Counted from the first letter of the stretch, positions 27,399 to 35,819 are shown. The stretch is DNA of 64,000 nucleotides from Bog-159 sp963738375 (GCA_963738375.1 CAVTWL010000004.1:1178001-1242000), one strand, 5' to 3'. Numbers and translations are program-made. Notes: a model not told the origin generated them from the sequence alone.

Positions 27399-27427
27399 GC
27401 CTTTGTGATACTAACAATTAGTGCTAC
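27385..27427. promoter_or_regulatory. Dyad upstream of nikR, candidate NikR operator
   Basis: ACTAA (27410-27414), CAA and TTAGT (27418-27422) form a dyad. It is embedded in a longer imperfect one (27405-27427) whose outer arms agree at 7 of 10 positions. GTAGCAC (27385-27391) is also the exact reverse complement of GTGCTAC (27421-27427). The words CTAACA and GTGCTA recur in the dyad before the nickel transporter gene at 29068-29090. NikR family proteins bind dyads in the presence of nickel, so this is a reasonable candidate site. Confidence 0.5.
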
Positions 27428-27481
27428 CGTTTTCAAGTACTTAATACGACGCCCGGTTGGATTATTCTAAGAGGGACAAAT

Positions 27482-27901
27482 ATGGCGGATCTGTGTCGAA
27501 TCGGCGTAGCGATCAGCGAAGACTTGCTGGCGAAGTTCGATCAGCTCATCGCACAGCGGGGTTATACCAACCGTTCGGAGGCATTCCGCGACCTGATCCG
27601 CAACGAACTGGTGCAGGAGACCTGGAAATCGTCCGGGGCGCAGGTTTTTGGCACGGTGACGCTGGTGTACGATCATCACGCGCGGCTACTGCCGGAGAAA
27701 TTGACGGAGCTGCAGCATCATTATCACGAGGCGATTGTGTCGGCGCTGCACGTGCATCTGGACCACGACAACTGCCTGGAAGTGATTCTGGTGAAGGGCA
27801 AGGCGGAACTGGTGCAGAAGCTTTCGAATGCGCTGATCGCGATCAAGGGAGTGAAGCACGGGCGATTCACGGTGACGACTTCGGGACACGACCTGCCGTA
27901 G
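27482..27901 (+). CDS. nikR: Nickel-responsive regulator NikR
   Basis: A 139-residue protein. An N-terminal ribbon-helix-helix (ISEDLLAKFDQLIAQRGYTNRS region) precedes an ACT-like metal domain. The metal site is complete: His79, His90, His92 and Cys98, within HHYHEAIVSALHVHLDHDNC. These match His76, His87, His89 and Cys95 of E. coli NikR by spacing. An AGAGGG lies 7 bases before the ATG. NikR represses nickel uptake when nickel is plentiful, and a fused NikM-Q permease and its ATPase lie 1.2 kb away on the same strand. It probably also controls itself through the upstream dyad. Confidence 0.92.
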   Translation: MADLCRIGVAISEDLLAKFDQLIAQRGYTNRSEAFRDLIRNELVQETWKSSGAQVFGTVTLVYDHHARLLPEKLTELQHHYHEAIVSALHVHLDHDNCLEVILVKGKAELVQKLSNALIAIKGVKHGRFTVTTSGHDLP

Positions 27902-27906
27902 AGCCT

Positions 27907-29025
27907 TCAGCGCAGCGCCTGCTGCAAATCCGCGATCAGGTCGTCCGGGTACTCAAGGCCGATGGACATGCGGATTAAGTTGGGCGGTGTGCGGGTATCG
28001 GGGCCTTCGACGGAGGCGCGGTGTTCGATCAGGCTGTGGGTGCCTCCGAGGCTGGTGGCGCGAGTGAAGATGCGGGCGCTCGCCACCACCTGCATGGCGC
28101 GTTCGCGGCCTCCCTTCACCTGGAAAGAGAGCATGGCGCCGAAGGCGGACATCTGGCGGGCAGCTACGGCATGGCCGGGGTGGGACGGCAGGCCGGGATA
28201 GTGTACGGCTTCGACTTCAGGCTGGGCCTGCAGGAATTCGGCGATACGTGCGGCGGTCTGCGATTGGGCGCGGACGCGGCAGGGTAGCGTGTCAATGCCG
28301 CGGCGCACCAGCCAGCAATCGAAGGGCGAGGGCGCTGCGCCGCCGAACTGCTGCGATTTTCGGGCGCGTTCAAACAGATAATTCTGGGACTTGGTAATCA
28401 GCGCGCCGCCCATCACGTCGCTGTGGCCGCCAATGTATTTGGTGGTCGAATGGACGACCATATCGATGCCGTGTTCCAGGGGCCGCTGCAGAACCGGCGT
28501 AGCGAACGTTCCGTCACAGACGCTGATGGCATTGGCGCGGCGGGCGACAGCGGCAATGGCGGCAAGATCGGCAATTTTAAGCAGCGGATTGGAAGGAGAC
28601 TCCGACCAAACGAGGCGGGTATGCGGGCGAACGGCGGCGTTGAGCGCATCCAAATCGGTCAGGTCAACGTAGGATACATCAAGGCGCCATTTACCAAAGA
28701 CTTCGGCCAGCACTTTGCGGAGTCCGTAGTAGACGTCGTCGGGAGCGATGATGTGGTCTCCCGGTTCGAGCCCCTGGATGATGGCGGTGAAGGCCGCCAT
28801 GCCGGTGGGAAACGCGAGGGCTTCCGAGCCGCCGTCGAGGGCCGCCAGGCAGACTTCGAGGCTGCGGCGGTTCGGATTGTCTTCGCGAGAGTAGCTGAAG
28901 CCGGTGGGATACTGGCCGTCCGGGGCGCGTTCGAAGGTGGTGGAGAGATGAATGGGAGAGGCGATGGCGCCGGTTTCTTGATCGGTACGACGGCCGGCGT
29001 GGACAGCGACAGTATCGATGTGCAT
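27907..29025 (-). CDS. Cystathionine gamma-synthase-family PLP enzyme
   Basis: The chosen start at 29025 gives MHIDTVAVHAGRRTDQETG, the usual N-terminus of this family; longer starts are non-family. PLP-binding features are present: VVHSTTKYIGGHSDVMGG carries the Schiff-base Lys, YSREDNPNRRSLE the phosphate-site Tyr/Arg, and SLGGTHSLIEHRA is the C-terminal family motif. At 372 residues it is normal in length. It could be cystathionine gamma-synthase (metB), cystathionine gamma-lyase or an O-acylhomoserine lyase; the sequence by eye does not separate them. It is transcribed against the nickel genes and shares the control region at 29026-29106 with the transporter. Confidence 0.85.
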   Translation of the reverse strand: MHIDTVAVHAGRRTDQETGAIASPIHLSTTFERAPDGQYPTGFSYSREDNPNRRSLEVCLAALDGGSEALAFPTGMAAFTAIIQGLEPGDHIIAPDDVYYGLRKVLAEVFGKWRLDVSYVDLTDLDALNAAVRPHTRLVWSESPSNPLLKIADLAAIAAVARRANAISVCDGTFATPVLQRPLEHGIDMVVHSTTKYIGGHSDVMGGALITKSQNYLFERARKSQQFGGAAPSPFDCWLVRRGIDTLPCRVRAQSQTAARIAEFLQAQPEVEAVHYPGLPSHPGHAVAARQMSAFGAMLSFQVKGGRERAMQVVASARIFTRATSLGGTHSLIEHRASVEGPDTRTPPNLIRMSIGLEYPDDLIADLQQALR

Positions 29026-29067
29026 ATGGTTCCACTCTAGCCCGGACGCGGCGCGAAAGATGCGGTC

Positions 29068-29090
29068 GCACGAAGCTAACATTCGTGCTA
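29068..29090. promoter_or_regulatory. Dyad upstream of the nickel transporter, candidate NikR operator
   Basis: GCACGAA (29068-29074) and TTCGTGC (29082-29088) are perfect inverted arms around GCTAACA. CTAACA-N3-GTGCTA here matches CTAACA-N4-GTGCTA upstream of nikR, and GCACGAA is also found at 27388-27394. The site is 17 bases before the transporter start and between it and the divergent PLP-enzyme gene. Confidence 0.55.
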
Positions 29091-29106
29091 TGCTGCCAAA
29101 CATCCG

Positions 29107-30996
29107 ATGCACATTCCCGACGGATATTTAAGTCCATCGACCTGCGCTGTGCTGGGTGTGGCTGCTGCGCCATTCTGGTACGTGGCCCTGCGGCGGGTGC
29201 GGTCGGTGCTGCATGCGCGGCTGATTCCGCTGATCTCGTTGTTTGCGGCATTCTCCTTCGTGGTGATGATGTTCAACCTGCCGCTGCCGGGGGGCACGAC
29301 GGGACACGCGGTGGGAATGGGCGTCGCGTCGATCGTGCTGGGGCCATGGGCTTCGATTCTGGCGATTTCGATTGCGCTCGTGATCCAGGCGATTTTCTTT
29401 GGCGACGGCGGGATTACGGCGATAGGCGCGAACTGTTTCAACATGGCGATTGTAGGCTCGCTGGTGGGGTATGCGGTTTACCGGCTGGCGGCGTGGCGGT
29501 CGGGACTGGGGTCGGCGCGGAGGGTGGCGGCGGCGGGACTGGCGGGGTACGCGGCGATCAATGTGGCGGCGCTTTGCGCGGCGGTCGAATTTGGAATTCA
29601 GCCCATGCTGTTTCGAGACGCTACCGGCGCGCCGTTGTATGCGCCGTATCCGCTGCACATCGCCATTCCGGCGATGATGTTGGGACATTTGACACTGGCG
29701 GGGCTGGCCGAACTGGTCATCTCGTCGGGAATGGTGGCGTACCTGCAGCGCACCGATGCAGAATTGCTGCGGCGTACGGCGCCGGATGCTCCAGCATGGG
29801 AAGAGCCTGCACCGGCAGCTTGGGGGGAGGCGCGTCCGGCGACGACGCGGAAGCTGTGGATGGTTCTGGCGGCGTTGACGATACTGACGCCAGTCGGAAT
29901 TCTGGCGGTGGGTAGTGCGTGGGGCGAGTGGAGCGCGCAGGATTTTTCGAATGCAGAGGCACGGCGTGAGATCGCCGCGGCTTCGCGCAATCTGGCGCCT
30001 CCGGCGGCTACGCCGCGCGGCCTGGAACGGTTGTCGACGATTTGGACGGCCCCCGTTTCGCGCTATGCGCCGTCGTTTATACGGAGCGCGGGTTTTGGAT
30101 ATTTCGTTTCGGCGGCGTTGGGAGTGGGGCTGATCGTGGCGGGGACGCTGTTGGTCAACCGAGTGTTAAGGCGGCGGGCGCGACGCAAGGGTTTCGTCGA
30201 AAAGACGGCGCGCGGGTTGGTACGCGCGATGGGGGACGCGCTGTTCGCCGAGGATATGGCGGCGAGCGGCGGTCTGCTGCAGCGGCTGGACCCACGCGTG
30301 AAGCTGGTGGGGTTGGGCGCGCTCATTGTGGCGGCAGTGGCGGTGCATCGGCTGACGGTGCTGGTGGCAATTCTGGCGATGGGGGCGGGGCTGGCTTTTG
30401 CGTCAAATATCCCACTGAGGCTTCTGGCGAAGCGCGTGTGGCTGGCGGTGCTGGCGTTCACGGGTTTGATCGCAATCCCGGCTGTTTTTCTGACTCCGGG
30501 CGCGGCGATCTGGCGTGTTCCTGTGCTGGACTGGCCGGTGACGATGACGGGACTGCGCAGCGCCGGATTTCTGGTATTGCGCGGCGAGACGGCGGCGACG
30601 CTTTCGACGCTGCTGATCCTGACGACACTGTGGACGCGGCTGTTGCGGGCGTTCCGTTATTTCCGCGTGCCCGTGGTGCTGGTGGCAATTCTGGGGATGA
30701 CGTATCGATATATGTTCTTATTTCTGGCGACGGCGCGGGATATGTTCGAATCGCGAGAGAGCCGCATTGTGGGCGTGCTGGAGCCGGCGGACCGACGGCG
30801 GTTGGCGGCCGGCAGTGCGGGCGTGCTGCTGGGCAAGACGCTGCAGGTGAGCGGCGAGGTTCACATGGCGATGGTGGCGCGCGGCTTTCGCGGCGAGATC
30901 CGGCTGCTGGAGGATCTGGAGATGGGCAAGGGCGATTGGCTGCGGCTGGCGGCGTTCGTGGGAGCGGCCGTGCTGGCGGTATGGGCGGGACGATGA
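29107..30996 (+). CDS. Fused NikM-NikN-NikQ (CbiM-CbiQ type) nickel/cobalt ECF transporter permease
   Basis: One 629-residue frame holds three parts. Residues 1 to about 215 are the substrate-binding NikM/CbiM unit starting MHIPDGYLSP, whose Met1 and His2 are known metal ligands in the family. Residues about 250-355 are a NikN/PDGLE-like two-span part with VGSAWGEWSAQDF. From about 390 on is the CbiQ/NikQ coupling permease, starting LLQRLDPRVKLVG and with a charged segment FRVPVVLVAILGMTYRY near the end. NikM-N fusion is common; joining Q in the same chain is less so. The stop overlaps the ATPase start by ATGA. With NikR nearby, nickel is the likely substrate, and cobalt cannot be excluded. 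Confidence 0.87.
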   Translation: MHIPDGYLSPSTCAVLGVAAAPFWYVALRRVRSVLHARLIPLISLFAAFSFVVMMFNLPLPGGTTGHAVGMGVASIVLGPWASILAISIALVIQAIFFGDGGITAIGANCFNMAIVGSLVGYAVYRLAAWRSGLGSARRVAAAGLAGYAAINVAALCAAVEFGIQPMLFRDATGAPLYAPYPLHIAIPAMMLGHLTLAGLAELVISSGMVAYLQRTDAELLRRTAPDAPAWEEPAPAAWGEARPATTRKLWMVLAALTILTPVGILAVGSAWGEWSAQDFSNAEARREIAAASRNLAPPAATPRGLERLSTIWTAPVSRYAPSFIRSAGFGYFVSAALGVGLIVAGTLLVNRVLRRRARRKGFVEKTARGLVRAMGDALFAEDMAASGGLLQRLDPRVKLVGLGALIVAAVAVHRLTVLVAILAMGAGLAFASNIPLRLLAKRVWLAVLAFTGLIAIPAVFLTPGAAIWRVPVLDWPVTMTGLRSAGFLVLRGETAATLSTLLILTTLWTRLLRAFRYFRVPVVLVAILGMTYRYMFLFLATARDMFESRESRIVGVLEPADRRRLAAGSAGVLLGKTLQVSGEVHMAMVARGFRGEIRLLEDLEMGKGDWLRLAAFVGAAVLAVWAGR

Positions 30997-31796
30997 GCGA
31001 ACTGGCATTCGATGTCCGGGATGTGTCGTATCGCTACAACCAGGTGGCGGCGCTCCAGTCGTTGTCGATGCAGGTGCATCGAGGGGAGCGGGTGGCGCTG
31101 CTGGGAGCTAATGGATCGGGAAAGTCTACACTGCTGCGAATGCTGGCGGGCTTGTGTTTCGCGGATCGGGGCGAGGTCATGTTCTTGGGCGACACACTGA
31201 CCGAGGCACGGCTGGACGACGAAGAGTTTTCGTTCGAGTTCCGCCGGCGCGTGGGGCTGGTGTTTCAGAATGCCGATGTGCAGTTGTTCTGCCCCAGCGT
31301 GTTCGATGAACTGGCTTTCGGGCCGCTGCAACTCCGGTGGCCCGCGGAAAGGATTCGCTCGCGAGTCCGCGAGGTTCTGGACGGCATGGATATCGCGCAT
31401 TTGCAGGATCGCGCGCCGCACCGGCTTTCGGGGGGGGAGAAGAAGCGCGTAGCTTTGGCGTCGGTAATGGTGCTGGATCCGGAGGTGCTGTTGCTCGATG
31501 AGCCCAGCGCGGCGCTCGATCCCAGCAGCCAGAGCCGAATTGTGGAATTCTTAGTTTCTTGCGGCAAGGGAAAGAAAACGGTGATTACGTCGACGCACGA
31601 TATGGATACGCTTGAGGACATCGCGGACCGGTGCTATGTGTTCGCGAATGGGCAGGTGGCCGGGGAGGGTACGCCACTTGAGATCTTGCACGATGTGGGA
31701 CTCTTGGAGCGGGCCAAGCTGGTCCGGCCGCATTCGCACGAGCATGAGCAGGGAGGGAATGAGGCGCGGCCGCACCCGCATGTTCACCGGCATTAA
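30993..31796 (+). CDS. cbiO: Energy-coupling ATPase of the nickel/cobalt transporter, with His-rich tail
   Basis: A 267-residue ABC ATPase. LLGANGSGKST is Walker A, FQNADVQLF the Q-loop, RLSGGEKKRVALAS the signature and VLLLDEPSAALDP Walker B. The start overlaps the permease stop (ATGA at 30993-30996). After the normal end of the domain there is a tail containing HSHEHEQ and HPHVHRH, seven histidines in about 20 residues, which could bind nickel ions. The stop overlaps the convergent barrel gene by 4 bases (31793-31796). Confidence 0.9.
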   Translation: MSELAFDVRDVSYRYNQVAALQSLSMQVHRGERVALLGANGSGKSTLLRMLAGLCFADRGEVMFLGDTLTEARLDDEEFSFEFRRRVGLVFQNADVQLFCPSVFDELAFGPLQLRWPAERIRSRVREVLDGMDIAHLQDRAPHRLSGGEKKRVALASVMVLDPEVLLLDEPSAALDPSSQSRIVEFLVSCGKGKKTVITSTHDMDTLEDIADRCYVFANGQVAGEGTPLEILHDVGLLERAKLVRPHSHEHEQGGNEARPHPHVHRH

Positions 31797-32368
31797 GGGA
31801 ATTGAAAGAATATCCCCGCCGACGCCCGCAAGATGTGGTCGTACCGCCCCGCATATCCCTTCAATTCCAAATCCACGCCCACATGCGGCGTAACATAATA
31901 TAACCCGCCCACGCTGGCATTCCCCGCAAACTCGTTGCGGTTGTTATTCAGCGTCGCCGTAGTCCCAAACCCGCTCTCGTAGTTGCTCGTGGCAAACCGC
32001 AGCAGACCGCCCCCCAGCCCGAAGTAAGGCACCCAATCGCCTTTGCCCGGCAGCCGGATCTTCACGCCGCCGTTAAAATCCAGCACGCTCGAAGTGAACA
32101 GCCCCTTGCCCGTCTCGTTCGCTCCATACGTATACCCGTAGCTGATCAACGGCGAGTACGAAAAGTCCAAGAACGGTACGACATGTTTCGATACCGCGTC
32201 GCCGATGCCCACCCCGTACGAGCCGTGCGCGCCCTGCCCAAACAGTCCGCCCGCCGTCGCCCATCCGATCCCGACATTGGTATCCGACTGCTGCGCCCGC
32301 GCCTGCGAAACAAAAACGATACCGGCCGCCAGCAGTCCCAGCGCCGCGCCCCGTGCCAAACCGTGCAT
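31793..32368 (-). CDS. Small outer-membrane beta-barrel protein
   Basis: A 191-residue protein with a signal peptide (ALGLLAAGIVFVSQARA) and alternating hydrophobic/polar strands ending in Phe-Pro (AGIFFQFP). Gly-rich turns such as YFGLGGGLLRF and GVGIGDAVSKH fit an eight-stranded OmpW/OmpA-like barrel. It is the last gene of the minus-strand series beginning with pfkB. Its 3' end overlaps the 3' end of the nickel ATPase gene on the other strand. Function unknown. Confidence 0.65.
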   Translation of the reverse strand: MHGLARGAALGLLAAGIVFVSQARAQQSDTNVGIGWATAGGLFGQGAHGSYGVGIGDAVSKHVVPFLDFSYSPLISYGYTYGANETGKGLFTSSVLDFNGGVKIRLPGKGDWVPYFGLGGGLLRFATSNYESGFGTTATLNNNRNEFAGNASVGGLYYVTPHVGVDLELKGYAGRYDHILRASAGIFFQFP

Positions 32369-32383
32369 GCTTCCCTCCGTGGT

Positions 32384-33094
32384 CTAAATGCTGCGTACAC
32401 CCATGTTGACGATGTCATCCACCTGCATGGTTTCCTTCACCACGAAGGGCTCGCCGTACTTCACCCCAATCAGATTCCCGTAAAACCGTGCGATCCCACC
32501 CAGTCGCTCGCGAATTTCCTGCTCCTGCGGAAACAGCCCGCTGCCTTCCTCCTGCGCCCCATACTGCGACCGGTAACAGAACAGCGCGTCCATGCGCGCC
32601 TCAAACTGCCCGCTGATGTCCACCACAAACGACGGCGTCACGTTCGCATAAAGCGATGCATACAAAATCTTCTGCGGCCGGTGCGGCTCTGAATATTCGT
32701 CCAGTTTCTTAAGCCCCGCCAGAAAGCAGGCCTCGTACCCCATTTCGCTCGCCCGGTAATGGTCCGGGTGCCGCCCCGTCCAATAGGGCAGAATCACCAC
32801 GCGCGGGCGCAGCTCCCGGATCTTTACCGCCAGGCTCATGCGCGCGCTCAGCGTATTCTCCAGCCGCGCATCCGGAAACCGCATGTTCCCGCGCCAAGCC
32901 AGACGCATCCGCGCCGCCGCCACGTCCGCCTCCGCCATGCGCTGCTCCGGCGTTCCGCGCGTTCCCATATCGCCCGCCGTCAAGTCCAGCGCGCCCACCC
33001 GGTAGCCCTTGTCCGCCATTCCGAGCAGCGTACCCCCGCAGGTCTGTTCGATATCGTCGGGATGCGCCGCCAACGCTAAAACGTCCAGATTCAT
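32384..33094 (-). CDS. bshB1: BshB1-type PIG-L deacetylase (bacillithiol biosynthesis)
   Basis: A 236-residue protein with the zinc-deacetylase entry motif LALAAHPDDIEQTCGGT, then LTAGDMGTRGT and LPYWTGRHPDHYRA, all of which are diagnostic of BshB1. The enzyme removes acetyl from N-acetylglucosaminyl malate in the synthesis of bacillithiol. The ending GEPFVVKETMQVDDI is also typical. Its start overlaps the stop of a glutaredoxin-like gene by ATGA (33091-33094). The other genes, bshA and bshC, are not in the window. Bacillithiol genes are known in Acidobacteria. Confidence 0.87.
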   Translation of the reverse strand: MNLDVLALAAHPDDIEQTCGGTLLGMADKGYRVGALDLTAGDMGTRGTPEQRMAEADVAAARMRLAWRGNMRFPDARLENTLSARMSLAVKIRELRPRVVILPYWTGRHPDHYRASEMGYEACFLAGLKKLDEYSEPHRPQKILYASLYANVTPSFVVDISGQFEARMDALFCYRSQYGAQEEGSGLFPQEQEIRERLGGIARFYGNLIGVKYGEPFVVKETMQVDDIVNMGVRSI

Positions 33095-33333
33095 GCGCGT
33101 GCCGCCAGTTTCTTCAAGAACTCATCCATGCTCACCTGATACTTGAAAGCTTTCCGCCCATCGATTGTAATCACCGGCACTTCGTCGTTATAAAGCCGCC
33201 GCAACTCCGCGTCACCGTCAATGTCGATTTCCTCGTAATCGAAACCCGCCCGCCCGCGCGCCGCCTGCAACACCTTCTTGGCGTCGTCGCACAGGCAGCA
33301 GCCTGCCCGCGTGTACAACGTCACCCGCCTCAT
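33091..33333 (-). CDS. Glutaredoxin-like (DUF836-type) thiol protein
   Basis: An 80-residue thioredoxin-fold protein. RVTLYTRAGCCLCDDAKK contains the Cys-Cys-x-Cys active site at the start of helix one, and VPVITIDGRK the cis-proline strand. It begins with ATG at 33333 overlapping the rhomboid stop (ATGA) and ends overlapping bshB1 (ATGA), so translation of the three is coupled. Its place beside a bacillithiol gene suggests it may act on bacillithiol mixed disulfides, which is inference. Confidence 0.8.
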   Translation of the reverse strand: MRRVTLYTRAGCCLCDDAKKVLQAARGRAGFDYEEIDIDGDAELRRLYNDEVPVITIDGRKAFKYQVSMDEFLKKLAARA

Positions 33334-34004
33334 TCCCAATAACGGTCCCGCCGCCGGTTATATTGCTGGCTCGATCCCATCACTTTCACCAGCAGCATGC
33401 CCGACAGGAATCCAGCCACGTGCGCGAAAAACGCCGTGCCGCCGCCTTCCGTCACACCCGTGCGCGCAATCGACCCGAGCCCGCTGAACAACTGGATCAC
33501 GAACCAATACGCCAGCATCAGCGGCGCCGGAATTTCAATCGTCGTAATGAAGAACAGGATGAATACCAACGTCAGCACCCGCGCGCGCGGAAACTTGATC
33601 AGGTACGCGCCCATCACCCCGGCAATCGCCCCGCTCGCCCCCACCATCGGCACCGTCGAATAAGGACTCGAGACCACCTGCCCGATCGCCGCTGCCACCC
33701 CGCACACCAGGTAAAACACCAGAAACTTCCCGTGCCCCAGCAGATCCTCTATATTGTCGCCGAAGATCCAAAGGAACCACATGTTCCCCAGCACGTGCAG
33801 CCACCCGCCGTGCAGAAACATCGACGTAATAATAGAACTAAATCGCACCTGATCCGGAATCAGCCCGTAGTATTGAATCAGCGCCTCGCGATTGTAAGGC
33901 CCCAGCGACGCCTCAAACAAAAACACCAGCAGGTTGATTGCAATCAGCACGATCGTCACCGTGGGACGCGTGTAACTGGGCTGTGTATCTTTGAGCGGAA
34001 ACAT
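33330..34004 (-). CDS. Rhomboid-family intramembrane serine protease
   Basis: A 224-residue protein with six membrane spans. The catalytic Ser is in MVGASGAIAGVMG, and the catalytic His in FFAHVAGFLSGML. FLHGGWLHVLGNMWFLW contains the conserved His-Asn loop. Rhomboids cleave within transmembrane helices of other proteins. It is translationally coupled to the glutaredoxin-like gene and begins 12 bases after pfkB. Confidence 0.9.
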   Translation of the reverse strand: MFPLKDTQPSYTRPTVTIVLIAINLLVFLFEASLGPYNREALIQYYGLIPDQVRFSSIITSMFLHGGWLHVLGNMWFLWIFGDNIEDLLGHGKFLVFYLVCGVAAAIGQVVSSPYSTVPMVGASGAIAGVMGAYLIKFPRARVLTLVFILFFITTIEIPAPLMLAYWFVIQLFSGLGSIARTGVTEGGGTAFFAHVAGFLSGMLLVKVMGSSQQYNRRRDRYWE

Positions 34005-34016
34005 TTAGATCGTCGG

Positions 34017-34978
34017 CTAGACCGTCGGCGCCGCAGTGAAATCCCGCATCTCCGGATGCTCCCGGCGCGGCGCGCTCGCCATCAGCGCCCGCACGTCTTC
34101 GAGGCCCCGAATTCCGCCCCGCGCGCCCATCGCCATGCAGTTCAAAGCCGCCATGGCGTTGGCGAAATCCAGTGCGTCCTTCAGACTCATGCCTTGCAAA
34201 ACAGAATAGCAGAACGCGCCGTGAAACACGTCTCCCGCGCCGGTCGTATCCACGCAATTCACCACGAACGCCGGCGAATAAACGAACCGCCCGCGCTCCA
34301 GCGCCAGCGCCCCGTGCGCCCCCAGCGTCATCGCCGCCACCCGCATGCCATATTCCTGCTGGATCAGTTCCAGCGCCCGCAGAGGATCGCGCTCATTGGT
34401 CCACTGCGCGGGGAAATTCCGAACTGGCAATCAGATAATCGACATGCGGCAGCACCTTGTCGAAGCCGTGATAAATCGTGTCCACATCCACCGTCACCGG
34501 AATCCCCGCGCCGTGCGCGATGCGCGCCGCATGCGCCACCGCCGGCGTATCGTGCCCGTCGATGTGCAGCAGCCGCGCGCACAGAATCTGTTCCGGCGTG
34601 ATCTCCGCGGGATCAATCCGCAGGCAATCCGGCCGCGACCACAGCACCGTCCGCTCCCCCGTACCCCGGTCGATAATAATGTACGCCGACTGGTTGTGGC
34701 ATCCCGCCCGGCTCTGCACGTGGTCCAGATTGATCCCCGACTCGCGCAGGCTCTCCATCTGAACTTTCCCGCGCCAATCGTCCCCGATGGTCCCGATGTA
34801 CTTCGTGCGCAGCCCCAGCCGCGCGCACGCCGCCAGCGCGCTGGCCACCTGTCCCCCCGGACTGACGATCTCTTGTTCGAACGGGACTTTTCCCGCGTAT
34901 GCCGGAAAGCGCGGCACTACCAGCAAGCGTATCGGTGGCGTTCAGCCCCACCCCCACCACATCGAATTCACAGGCCAC
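34017..34978 (-). CDS. PfkB-family carbohydrate kinase (two single-base breaks)
   Basis: The start is GTG at 34978 (VACEFDVVGVGLNATD). The family signatures are SPGGQVASALAACARLG near the start and VDTTGAGDVFHGAFCYS near the end; the DTTGAGD contains the catalytic Asp. Frame breaks lie near 34926 (one extra base in the TDTLLVVPRF region) and at a G-run near 34410, where removing one base joins ASSEF to PAQWTNERD. Repaired length is about 318 residues, normal for ribokinase/fructokinase types. Substrate unknown. A degenerate second copy of its first 93 codons lies at 36749-37034. Confidence 0.8.
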
Positions 34979-35309
34979 CGGACCATTGTATGGTGCCGCG
35001 CCCCCGGCGTTTTAACACTCCAACCGCTCGCTGCGTTATATCGAGCCCTGCGCGTCCCTGGCCGTGTCCTTGCGCCAGACGGAGTTAAATCCTGCGCCCG
35101 GAGCCGGCGTCTATGCATACAACACCGATACCCAGCTATTACGGCGCCACCAGGTGGATAGTAAGAGCTCAAAGACGCTCTCCAAGGAACAGGCCAAAGC
35201 ACCAAACACACGCACGCTGTCGCCCTCGGGCAAGCGAGTTGCTAATGGTTAACACGCCCTTGCCCCGAAATCGCACGGGAAAGCCGGATTGTATACAATG
35301 CATCAGATG
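34979..35309. other. Intergenic stretch before the small secreted gene
   Basis: About 330 bases with no supported gene. It holds ACCAT-TGT-ATGGT at 34982-34994, just upstream of the pfkB start, which is partly preserved in the second pfkB copy. It also holds a 12-base palindrome ATTGTATACAAT at 35288-35299 just before the next gene, which could be an operator or part of a promoter. Confidence 0.4.
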
Positions 35310-35819
35310 ACTCAACCTCAATCCGTTATGTCGTTATTAGTCCTGACCTCCCTCTCTTTGCCAGTGCTTGCGGACAAAAATGTGATGACGGTCAAGATAA
35401 TCGACCGCCAGAACAACGAAACTCACTACTCCTATGTGGTACCGGGATACTCAACGGCTATGGCCAACACGGACGTCAGTTGCTTCGGAGGCGATTCGTC
35501 CGTGAACTGTTCAGCCTCAACTCGGGTCAACGGGAGCAATACGCCGGCTCAGGCCGTTTCATTCAACGTTCAAGGCGCAACGTATTCGCTTCGGCTGCCG
35601 GATGGGCGCATTGTGGTCGTGAACTGTGAAAGCAAGTTCAAGGAGCGCTTCGCCGGACCCACGGGCAATCGCCGCAGTTGCCGGATGCCGTTGGTCGATG
35701 AGCTTGAGGTAGAGTTCCTGGGTAACAAGGCGAAGCTAAAGTGGCCCGTGAGCATTGACGGTAACAAGTCGGAATCTGAAACCTATAAAATTCTAGGAAT
35801 TCTCGACAAAAAGCCGTGA
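35310..35819 (+). CDS. Small exported protein, unknown family
   Basis: About 170 residues from the ATG at 35310 (an ATG at 35289 is also in frame). The signal peptide is SVMSLLVLTSLSLPVLA, followed by a beta-rich domain with SYVVPGYSTA, ATYSLRLPDGRIVVVNC and NRRSCRMPLVDELEVEF. Four cysteines could form two disulfides. The style matches short exported proteins common in acidobacterial genomes, but I can name no family or function. GC content is lower than in its neighbours. It stands alone between pfkB and a Rap1a-like gene. Confidence 0.6.
   Translation, partial: TQPQSVMSLLVLTSLSLPVLADKNVMTVKIIDRQNNETHYSYVVPGYSTAMANTDVSCFGGDSSVNCSASTRVNGSNTPAQAVSFNVQGATYSLRLPDGRIVVVNCESKFKERFAGPTGNRRSCRMPLVDELEVEFLGNKAKLKWPVSIDGNKSESETYKILGILDKKP

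Noticed and set aside
30042..30990. Frame upstream of and continuous with the nickel ATPase
   Set aside because: This part is an out-of-frame reading of the NikQ region; the ATPase starts at 30993 by ATGA overlap.
33363..34601. 412-residue open frame on the plus strand opposite rhomboid and pfkB
   Set aside because: His/Arg/Gln-rich low-complexity translation; the minus-strand genes have clear catalytic motifs.
35040..35130. Possible tRNA-like stretch
   Set aside because: No cloverleaf can be folded and no T-loop word is present.
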